Source: Anaerolineae bacterium
Lineage (GTDB): Bacteria; Chloroflexota; Anaerolineae; 4572-78; J111
DNA length: 9,721 nt
Direction of reading: 5' to 3'
Assembly: GCA_023382535.1 (NCBI GenBank)
Contig: JAHDWA010000159.1
Location: forward strand, 1-9,721
Shown: positions 5,395 through 9,721 of the stretch, one piece after another
Position numbering within the stretch: the first letter of the stretch is position 1
How the letters are laid out: each line of letters starts with the position of its first letter
Translations under genes and position numbers: made by a program
The notes under the pieces: model-generated
Told to the model about the DNA's origin: nothing
The model's database searches: none
The model's input: the letters and a program-made list of their open reading frames with translations, nothing else

Positions 5395-6579
5395 CTATGA
5401 TTGGCCAGCTTCGGCCGCTGGTATTTGCTCCGGGGCAACTTCCTGCATGGCGCAGGTGGAGCTGTCAGAGCAGCTCAAGGTGATAACCTGCCCGATCTCA
5501 AGTTCAAACGCACCCGGAGCGACGCTGAAATCCCCGCCGGGTTGATGGGCATGGTAGGTGTACTGGCCCGGTTCCAGGATGAATTCCTGCTTGCCGTCGG
5601 GAGGGATCACCAGCGAGTCGGGCGTTGGCCCGCTCAGATCAAACACCAAGTCCACAAAACTGAAGTTCTCAAAAATTACGATAGCTTTGCCTTCGGGAAC
5701 AGCGGTCGTTTGGTCGCCGGCCGTCGTCGTGACGCCAGCCGGTGTCGGGGCGTTCTCGCCTGCCGATGTTGCTGCTGCGGCTTCCGGCGAGCCGGGGATG
5801 CAGATGGTCTGGCCCACTTCAATTAAGTCAGGATCGTCAATCGCGGCATAGGTTTGGTTGCCAGCCGCGGCGGCGTTGGTCGCCTCGACAATCTGCGCGA
5901 AGGCGAACGGGTCGCCCAGGTACTTGGCCGCAATCTGGCTCAGCGAGTCGCTGGCCTGGACCACGTAGTTTTCGGCGCAGCCCGCGGCGGTTGCCTCAGC
6001 CGCTGTGGTTCCGCCGGGAGTAGCGGCGCTGTCGTCCGCCGCTCCGTCCCCGGTCCCGGTGACAATTTCGCCTGTTGGGGGCATCAGCACGGTGTCAATA
6101 ACATGAATGACGCCGTTCGACCCGGTTAAATCTGCCGTGATCACTTCGGCTCCGTTGACCATGACCGTCTCCCCCTCGGTGGTGACGGTCAACGCCTGGC
6201 CGGTCAGGGCTTCGAAGGATTCTTGCTGGATGACATCCGCTGCGGTTAAGCGGCCCTCGACGACGTGGTAGAGCAGCAGATCGGTCAGCGCCTGTTGGCT
6301 GGCGAACAAATCTTCTAATGCCCCTTCAGGCAGTTTGGCAAACGCTTCGTCGGTCGGGGCAAAAACGGTGAAGGGCCCTTCACCTCTCAGCCGTTCAACC
6401 AGCCCCGCCTGTTCCAGCGCCGCGACCAGGGTGGTGAACTGTCCCTGCTCGGTCGCAATGTCTACAATTCCCTTTTGGCTTTCCGTCTGTTCAGGCGGTG
6501 CAGCCAGGGCAGGGGCTGCCAGCAAGGCTACCGCCAGCAACGTCACGATGAAAGAAATGATTTTTAATTTTTTACGCAT
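5395..6579 (-). CDS. Secreted FAS1 (fasciclin) + LysM + C-terminal beta-domain protein
   Basis: This 394-residue exported protein has three domains. Residues 1-26 are a Sec signal peptide (MRKKLK, Leu-rich core, cleavage likely after PALA). Residues about 38-167 are one FAS1 domain, with the H1 motif TVFAPTDEAF (71-80), the YH pair (104-105) and the H2 motif GVIHVIDTVLMP (156-167); FAS1 domains mediate adhesion. An Ala/Thr/Gly linker (170-200) leads to a LysM domain (about 204-262, YVVQASDSLSQIAAKY to VGQTICIPG), a glycan or peptidoglycan binder. A second linker leads to a beta-rich domain (about 298-369, ending in ITLSC) that I do not recognise by name. It probably tethers to the cell wall and contacts surfaces or other cells. 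The start at 6579 has aaggagag upstream and gives the signal peptide; a longer in-frame start at 6639 lies inside a predicted transcript hairpin. Cysteines C201/C260 and C370/C376 could form disulfides. The gene appears monocistronic. Confidence 0.88.
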   Translation of the reverse strand: MRKKLKIISFIVTLLAVALLAAPALAAPPEQTESQKGIVDIATEQGQFTTLVAALEQAGLVERLRGEGPFTVFAPTDEAFAKLPEGALEDLFASQQALTDLLLYHVVEGRLTAADVIQQESFEALTGQALTVTTEGETVMVNGAEVITADLTGSNGVIHVIDTVLMPPTGEIVTGTGDGAADDSAATPGGTTAAEATAAGCAENYVVQASDSLSQIAAKYLGDPFAFAQIVEATNAAAAGNQTYAAIDDPDLIEVGQTICIPGSPEAAAATSAGENAPTPAGVTTTAGDQTTAVPEGKAIVIFENFSFVDLVFDLSGPTPDSLVIPPDGKQEFILEPGQYTYHAHQPGGDFSVAPGAFELEIGQVITLSCSDSSTCAMQEVAPEQIPAAEAGQS

Positions 6580-6617
6580 CTCAAACTCTCCTTCAACAAA
6601 AAAATAAGGTTTGTCAC

Positions 6618-6647
6618 GTTCTTTTTTGGTTCCCGGCAAAAAAGAAC
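6618..6647 (-). promoter_or_regulatory. 11-bp inverted repeat at the predicted 5' end of the FAS1-LysM mRNA
   Basis: GTTCTTTTTTG (6618-6628) and CAAAAAAGAAC (6637-6647) are perfectly complementary around an 8-base loop. The predicted transcript starts at about 6647, so the mRNA would begin with this hairpin, some 40 bases before the ribosome site. A 5'-terminal stem can shield an mRNA from decay; the same DNA could instead be an operator. Confidence 0.6.
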
Positions 6648-6653
6648 ATTGCC

Positions 6654-6682
6654 ATTCTAACGGCTAAAGGAGCGTTTGCCTA
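6654..6682 (-). promoter_or_regulatory. Predicted promoter of the FAS1-LysM gene
   Basis: On the minus strand TAGGCA (6682-6677, four of six matches to TTGACA) and TAGAAT (6659-6654, five of six matches to TATAAT) are 17 bases apart. The predicted start is near 6647, giving a leader of about 68 bases that opens with the 11-bp inverted repeat. Confidence 0.5.
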
Positions 6683-6712
6683 CACTCGATTGGGTGAATT
6701 TGGGGGAAAAGT

Positions 6713-6730
6713 ATAGCTCAGATGAGCTAT
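6713..6730. repeat. 8-2-8 palindrome ATAGCTCA-GA-TGAGCTAT
   Basis: A perfect 8-bp inverted repeat with a 2-base centre, followed on the plus strand by TTTTAG. It lies in the 293-base spacer between two minus-strand genes, about 135 bases upstream of the FAS1-LysM start. It could be an operator, or an end signal for transcription arriving from the right, although only a short T run follows on the minus strand. The geometry resembles the palindromes at 8489-8936, but the centre is A-GA-T rather than T-NN-A. Confidence 0.5.
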
Positions 6731-6763
6731 TTTAGCCCTGATTGACGGACAGGTTTAAGCTTT

Positions 6764-6835
6764 TACCGCTGAGAACGCCGAGAACACAGAGATTTTCAAC
6801 TGTTCTCTCAGCGACCTCCGCGCTCTCTGCGGTTA
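6764..6835. repeat. Imperfect palindromic intergenic repeat with 9-bp periodicity
   Basis: The left arm, starting ACCGCTGAGAACGCC, is an approximate inverted copy of the right arm, ending GCGCTCTCTGCGGTTA. Each arm consists of about three 9-bp units (CTGAGAACG, CCGAGAACA, CAGAGATTT on the left; CTCTCAGCG, ACCTCCGCG, CTCTCTGCG on the right). It sits just downstream of the spermidine-synthase-like gene. From general knowledge, similar accgcagag/ctctgcggt elements occur dispersed between genes in many environmental bacterial genomes; the function is unknown. Only one copy is in this window. Confidence 0.6.
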
Positions 6836-6872
6836 ATTTGAGTCGCACGGTGAAATTAGTCAGTTACCGGGT

Positions 6873-8408
6873 CTACAGTCCGGAGTCGGCGAAAACGGGG
6901 GCGAGCAGGTTATCCACCGGCACGTAATCGTCGGTGAGAATGAGCGGGCGGCCCTGCTGCAGGTAATCCGCCAGCTCGGCGGGGGTCACAAACTCCTCGT
7001 CCAGGGCGGACGGTTGGGCGGCGTTGTGGATGGGCAGTTCCCGGTTCGCGGCTACAATCACGTAGGTCTGGCGGCTGAGCTGGCCTATCTCGCTGACGAC
7101 AGGCGAGACGTACACCTCGTCAAAAACCTGCTGCAAGGTAGCGACATAAGCCCGTAAAAAGTCGCCCTGCTTGCCGTCAATAATGTTGACCAGATAGAGG
7201 CCCGTGGGGGTCAGGTGGGCGGCGACCTGCCGGTCAAATTCCAGGGTGGTCAGGTGATAAGGCACGGAAAAATCGTTAAAAGCGTCGCCGACGATCAAGT
7301 CGTAGCGCGAAGCGGCCGGCAGGTTGGCCACGAAGCGCCGGGCGTCTTCGTTAAAGGTGACGATGCTCGTAGCGGCGGGCAGGCCCAATTCGGCGTAAGC
7401 GGTCTGGGTGACGCCGGGATCAATTTCAACCACTTCGATCCGGCTGCCGGGATGCACCACTTCCAGGTAGCGGGGAAAGGTGTAGCCCCCGCCGCCGATA
7501 AACAACGCCGCGAGCGAGGGTTCGCCGGGAAAAGCGGCTTTGACCACCTCGGCATAGACCTTCTCATAGCCGTAACGCAGATAAGTGGGATCGTCCGGGT
7601 CAACATAGCTGTGGACCAGCCGGTCGAGGGTGAGAACGTACAGGTTTGGCTCTTTTTCGTCGGGCCGGACCTTGATACAGTAGTAGTCTGTTTCGCGGAG
7701 GCAGGGGCTGCCCAGAAAGCCCTGCTGCCAGATCAGGCTCGACAGGGCCAAAAACAGGCCAAAGAGGGCCAGCGGGCCGTAGCGCAGCCGGCGGCGGGCG
7801 CTCAAACCGATGGCCGCGCCGATGAGCAGCAGTCCCCCGGCTACCCCCCAGACCAGCAGGCGCGTGCCAAAGGCGCTGATCAGAAAGAAGCCGGTGGCAA
7901 AGGTCCCGGCAATGCTGCCGGCGGCCCCGGCGGCATAAATTTTGCCGACGACATCGCCGGTGCGGTTCAGGTCGGCCAGGGTTAGCTTGACCACGACCGG
8001 GCTGATGGTGCCGAGCAGGGTGCCGGGCAGCAAAAAGACAACGGTAAAAACCAGCAGCACGCCTACGATGATCGGCAGCTCCAGCTCCCGCAGGGGGTGG
8101 ATCAGATCAATCGTCCAGAGAATGCTGGCGCTGCCGGCGGCGGAAATGACAAACAGCCAGGCCAGGGTGGTCAGGCTGGCCCAGCGGTCGGCGATTTTGC
8201 CGCCGAGGTAGTTGCCCAGGCTGATGCCGGCCAGGATCACGCCGATGATGCTGGTCCAGGTGTAGAGGCTGACCCCGACAATCGGCGCGGTCAGCCGCCC
8301 GGCGACCAGTTCCAGGACCAGGATGCCGAAATTGGAGAGAAAGACAATCAGGGTGGCGACCAGGGGGTGCAGGCGCTCAGGGGCATGGGACTCAGGGGCA
8401 ATGTTCAT
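6873..8408 (-). CDS. Polytopic membrane protein fused to a spermidine-synthase-like domain
   Basis: This 511-residue protein joins an MFS-like membrane region to a SpeE-like methyltransferase-fold domain. Hydrophobic segments lie at about 15-37, 46-68, 78-100, 111-133, 154-178, 183-202 and 211-227, giving about seven spans; SLGNYLGGKIADRW (63-76) is a typical MFS loop. The soluble part (about 236-511) has the nucleotide loop IGGGGYTFPR (304-313), E328/D330 in VEIDPG, D355 in NEDARRF, and GDAFND (374-379, with D375) plus the conserved tail LTDDYVPVDNLL. Spermidine synthases carry GGGDG here; this one has GGGGY, and their substrate loop is not recognisable, so decarboxy-SAM/putrescine activity is doubtful. 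Proteins of this type are common and mostly unassigned. No ribosome site precedes the ATG; TATAAT lies eight bases upstream, pointing to a leaderless mRNA. It stands alone. Confidence 0.85.
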   Translation of the reverse strand: MNIAPESHAPERLHPLVATLIVFLSNFGILVLELVAGRLTAPIVGVSLYTWTSIIGVILAGISLGNYLGGKIADRWASLTTLAWLFVISAAGSASILWTIDLIHPLRELELPIIVGVLLVFTVVFLLPGTLLGTISPVVVKLTLADLNRTGDVVGKIYAAGAAGSIAGTFATGFFLISAFGTRLLVWGVAGGLLLIGAAIGLSARRRLRYGPLALFGLFLALSSLIWQQGFLGSPCLRETDYYCIKVRPDEKEPNLYVLTLDRLVHSYVDPDDPTYLRYGYEKVYAEVVKAAFPGEPSLAALFIGGGGYTFPRYLEVVHPGSRIEVVEIDPGVTQTAYAELGLPAATSIVTFNEDARRFVANLPAASRYDLIVGDAFNDFSVPYHLTTLEFDRQVAAHLTPTGLYLVNIIDGKQGDFLRAYVATLQQVFDEVYVSPVVSEIGQLSRQTYVIVAANRELPIHNAAQPSALDEEFVTPAELADYLQQGRPLILTDDYVPVDNLLAPVFADSGL

Positions 8409-8416
8409 GGCCGGGG

Positions 8417-8445
8417 ATTATAGTCGCAAGGAAGAAAAAGGGAAA
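8417..8445 (-). promoter_or_regulatory. Promoter with consensus TATAAT predicting a leaderless mRNA
   Basis: On the minus strand TATAAT (8422-8417) is 17 bases after a weak -35 (TTTCCC, 8445-8440). Eight bases, CCCCGGCC, separate the -10 box from the ATG of the spermidine-synthase-like gene. Transcription would start at or beside the A of the start codon, and no Shine-Dalgarno sequence is present. Confidence 0.55.
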
Positions 8446-8457
8446 GCTATCCACCGA

Positions 8458-8532
8458 GGGCTGGAAGCCCCCGGCTGCCATAGGTGAAAACCGCTTAAAA
8501 GCGGTTCAGCAGCCTGCTTCAGCGGGCTTCCA
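8458..8532. repeat. Palindrome cluster 1 (two 8-2-8 units inside a 9-bp inverted repeat)
   Basis: The outer arms TGGAAGCCC (8462-8470) and GGGCTTCCA (8524-8532) enclose GGCTGC (8473-8478) with GCAGCC (8509-8514) and the perfect palindrome AACCGCTT-AA-AAGCGGTT (8489-8506). Alternative local foldings are GGGCT/AGCCC (8458-8470) and AGCCTGCT-TC-AGCGGGCT (8511-8528, one G-T pair). The whole can form one long cruciform-like stem or several small hairpins. Confidence 0.65.
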
Positions 8533-8667
8533 TCCAGGGTAGCCGGCGTTTCCCTGGCCTACCCGCCAGGGCAGGCAACGCCCGGCGGGCGGCGTGGCTG
8601 AGATGATTTTGTAATTACCGAATGCTCTCAGAAGTATATTTTCCAACAGGCAGCATAATATCCCGTG

Positions 8668-8722
8668 TCGCATCCTGCTCACATCATGATCGCATCTTGC
8701 TCGCATCTTGCTCGCATCTTGC
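8668..8722. repeat. Five tandem 11-bp units (TCGCATCTTGC)
   Basis: The units are TCGCATCCTGC, TCACATCATGA and then three identical TCGCATCTTGC, with no spacer. The 11-bp period is close to one helical turn, so every unit faces the same side of the DNA. The three identical right-hand copies suggest recent expansion. No spacer-repeat alternation exists, so this is not a CRISPR array. Confidence 0.75.
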
Positions 8723-8797
8723 TCCGTCCAAAACCCCTCATAATTGGGGTGTTATCAGTAACAGAAACGTAGTAGGATAGAGTTAGACCAGAGCTGT

Positions 8798-8936
8798 CAG
8801 GCAAGGAAACAGGGTAATCGCAGCCTAACCTTGCCTGCGAGCCTGAGGCTGAAAAGGTAAAGCATCCTGAAGGATGCTCAAATTTAGGGCGCTTGAGCGT
8901 CCTTTGCCCTCTCAGCTTGGGGTTTCAGCCCCAAGC
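8798..8936. repeat. Palindrome cluster 2 (five successive hairpins)
   Basis: In order: CAGGCAAGG (8798-8806) with CCTTGCCTG (8829-8837); AGCCT-G-AGGCT (8840-8850); AGCATCCT-GA-AGGATGCT (8861-8878); AGGGCGCT-TG-AGCGTCCT (8886-8903, one G-T pair); and GCTTGGGGTT (8915-8924) with AGCCCCAAGC (8927-8936) around TC, with one G-T pair. The last ends 65 bases before the start of the phage-like gene. The string could be a repeat cluster or a structured leader RNA. Confidence 0.65.
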
Positions 8937-9001
8937 GGCTTGGCTGCAAAGCGAGGATGCGATTGCCCCAGGCAAAGAAACAGGAGGTATTGATTGTTAG
9001 C

Positions 9002-9514
9002 ATGGCTAAAGTGATCGGTCCATTATTCAGCATGAAGGTGTCGGGGGCGTTGGGCGAGATTATCTTTGACCGGCGCGGCTACGTGCGGCGGAAAGGGCGG
9101 GTGCGCGACCCGAAAACGAGCCGCCAGGGTGATTTCCGGCAGGCGATGATGGCGGCCCAGGAGGGGGTGAAGGTGTGCGGGCCGCAGACGCGGCAGCATT
9201 TACGCCGCCTCAGCGACGAGCCGGCCCGCTGGAGCGCTTTTCTGCTCAAGCATTTGCTGGGACCCCGGCGGGCTAATTACGACGGGTGCCTGGCCCGCTA
9301 CGGGGAGCTGGGGTTGGACCGGGCCGGCTGGGAAGCGGCGGCGGTTGAGGCTGGCCTGCGCCCGGTCGGCCTGACCTATGCTGCTGACACGGAGATAACA
9401 CCGGGGGCGCAGTTGTTTCTGCTGGCTTCGACCCTGTTTTCGCTGGGGATCTATGGAGAGTTAGGCCAGCCCGGCGGCAATGCCAAGGTGTGGCAGGAGA
9501 GCATAATTTCATAA
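9002..9514 (+). CDS. Phage-structural-like orphan protein of unknown function
   Basis: This 170-residue protein begins MAKVIGPLFSMKVSGALGEI, then IFDRRGYVRRKG and DPKTSRQGDFR. From memory, this matches the N-terminal pattern of a family of small, phage- and prophage-associated proteins (MA.V.GPLFS..aSG.lG..i.F..wkG..yvR....P..p.t..Q...R). The function of that family is not firmly known; a virion or head-tail role is a guess. The rest contains Trp, Arg and Leu-rich helices (70-115) and a hydrophobic stretch (136-150) too weak for a sure membrane span. I chose ATG at 9002, with AGGAGGT (8982-8988) 13 bases upstream, a long gap; a TTG at 8990 would be too close to that site, and an ATG at 8957 lacks one. 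No integrase, capsid or terminase gene accompanies it in the window, so it may be a lone domesticated or remnant gene. Confidence 0.7.
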   Translation: MAKVIGPLFSMKVSGALGEIIFDRRGYVRRKGRVRDPKTSRQGDFRQAMMAAQEGVKVCGPQTRQHLRRLSDEPARWSAFLLKHLLGPRRANYDGCLARYGELGLDRAGWEAAAVEAGLRPVGLTYAADTEITPGAQLFLLASTLFSLGIYGELGQPGGNAKVWQESIIS

Positions 9515-9546
9515 TCCATTCCTTACTGCCGGTTAGAATCGACTCG

Positions 9547-9572
9547 CCCTGCCTGGTTTGGCTTTTTTAGGG
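9547..9572 (+). terminator. Possible weak terminator after the phage-like gene
   Basis: GCC (9551-9553) and GGC (9560-9562) flank a 6-base loop, followed directly by six T (9563-9568). The stem is only three base pairs, so this is a weak candidate. The position, about 35-55 bases after the stop codon, is suitable. Confidence 0.3.
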
Positions 9573-9602
9573 TTGTCCGTCAAGGCGAAGGTGTGGTAGA
9601 AT
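9573..9602 (+). promoter_or_regulatory. Predicted promoter at the right edge
   Basis: TTGTCC (9573-9578) and TAGAAT (9597-9602) are 18 bases apart. Transcription would begin near 9607-9610, at the start of the partial reading frame that runs off the window. Confidence 0.45.
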
Positions 9603-9606
9603 TGGG

Positions 9607-9721
9607 ATGAACGGCCCTGATAGTGAAGCGGAACTTTCCGTCCTAAGTCATCGGACGGAAGCTTCGGTCTACAAATTGTTCGAGGAAACATCCGTTCTAT
9701 CGAGGGGGGAGAATTTGCCCA
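9607..9721 (+). CDS. Putative gene start, partial at window edge
   Basis: ATG at 9607 opens a frame of 38 codons with no stop before the window ends; both other plus-strand frames contain stops within about 40 bases. The peptide reads MNGPDSEAELSVLSHRTEASV, then YKLFEETSVLSRGENLP, amphipathic and possibly helical. Such starts occur before GAF or PAS domains of signalling proteins, but this is too short to assign. There is no Shine-Dalgarno sequence; a promoter -10 box ends five bases before the ATG, so translation would be leaderless, or the true start lies further on (an in-frame TTG is at 9676). An 8-bp inverted repeat (9636-9643 with 9653-9660) falls inside the frame and could instead mark an untranslated leader. 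Treat as tentative. Confidence 0.4.
   Translation, partial: MNGPDSEAELSVLSHRTEASVYKLFEETSVLSRGENLP
9636..9660. repeat. 8-bp inverted repeat TTCCGTCC / GGACGGAA
   Basis: TTCCGTCC (9636-9643) and GGACGGAA (9653-9660) are perfectly complementary around a 9-base loop. It lies about 30 bases downstream of the predicted transcript start at the right edge. It could be a leader hairpin, an operator, or a chance feature of coding sequence. Confidence 0.45.

Larger units (their letters stand above)
8409..9001. other. Structured 593-base non-coding region
   Basis: No credible gene is visible on either strand. The region holds the promoter of the minus-strand gene at its left edge, two groups of palindromes (8458-8532 and 8798-8936), five 11-bp tandem units (8668-8722), and a small hairpin (ACCCC at 8733-8737 with GGGGT at 8746-8750). 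The right end carries the ribosome site of the next gene. It may encode a structured RNA or be a landing zone for palindromic repeats. Confidence 0.6.

Noticed and set aside
6580..6639. Longer start for the FAS1-LysM protein
   Set aside because: It would translate through the ribosome site and the transcript hairpin and would hide the signal peptide behind charged residues.
7215..7985. 256-codon open frame on the plus strand
   Set aside because: It is antisense to the well-supported spermidine-synthase-like gene and its Gly/Gln/Ala-rich product is typical of a GC-rich shadow frame.
8506..8706. 66-codon open frame on the minus strand in the spacer
   Set aside because: It runs through palindromes and the tandem repeat, has no ribosome site and no recognisable family.
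8668..8722. CRISPR array
   Set aside because: The units are 11 bp with no spacers between them and no cas genes are present.

Overview
This window reads like a chromosomal segment of a GC-rich (roughly 55-60 %) member of the Chloroflexota, probably Anaerolineae-like. I infer this from the gene mix: a secreted FAS1-LysM protein with Ala/Thr linkers, a His-tailed PCuAC copper chaperone beside an anchored cupredoxin, a membrane-fused spermidine-synthase-like protein, and spacers full of small palindromes. No rRNA, tRNA, CRISPR array, insertion sequence or integrase was found.

Layout: 2-762 (+) holds the 3' end of a PCuAC copper chaperone and a membrane-anchored plastocyanin-like protein, a small copper-handling unit. 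A strong hairpin (774-806) separates it from two minus-strand metabolic genes, a D-2-hydroxyacid dehydrogenase of the glyoxylate/hydroxypyruvate reductase type (819-1790) and a class I/II PLP aminotransferase (1959-3155). Across a 358-base divergent spacer with a near-consensus sigma70-type promoter lie, on the plus strand, a VOC/glyoxalase-fold protein (3514-3903) and an RlmI-like 23S rRNA methyltransferase (3988-5190). Eight bases after its stop begins a 47-codon frame matching only the C-terminal tail of thioredoxin-like [2Fe-2S] ferredoxins, probably a gene remnant.

On the minus strand a secreted FAS1 + LysM + beta-domain protein (5395-6579) has a textbook intrinsic terminator and a long AT-rich hairpin at its predicted transcript 5' end. 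It is followed by a polytopic spermidine-synthase-like protein (6873-8408) whose promoter predicts a leaderless mRNA. The 593-base spacer at 8409-9001 is the most structured non-coding part: five 11-bp tandem units and a series of palindromes with a shared T-NN-A centre. It leads into a phage-structural-like orphan gene (9002-9514). The right edge carries the probable start of another gene.

Functional links: the two copper proteins probably act together outside the membrane. The dehydrogenase and aminotransferase could share 2-oxo/2-hydroxy acid intermediates, but they are separated by 168 bases and that link is only inference. The rest looks like single-gene transcription units. I saw no obvious new multi-gene system; the most unusual items are the palindrome family, the 11-bp repeat, the ferredoxin remnant and the FAS1-LysM architecture.
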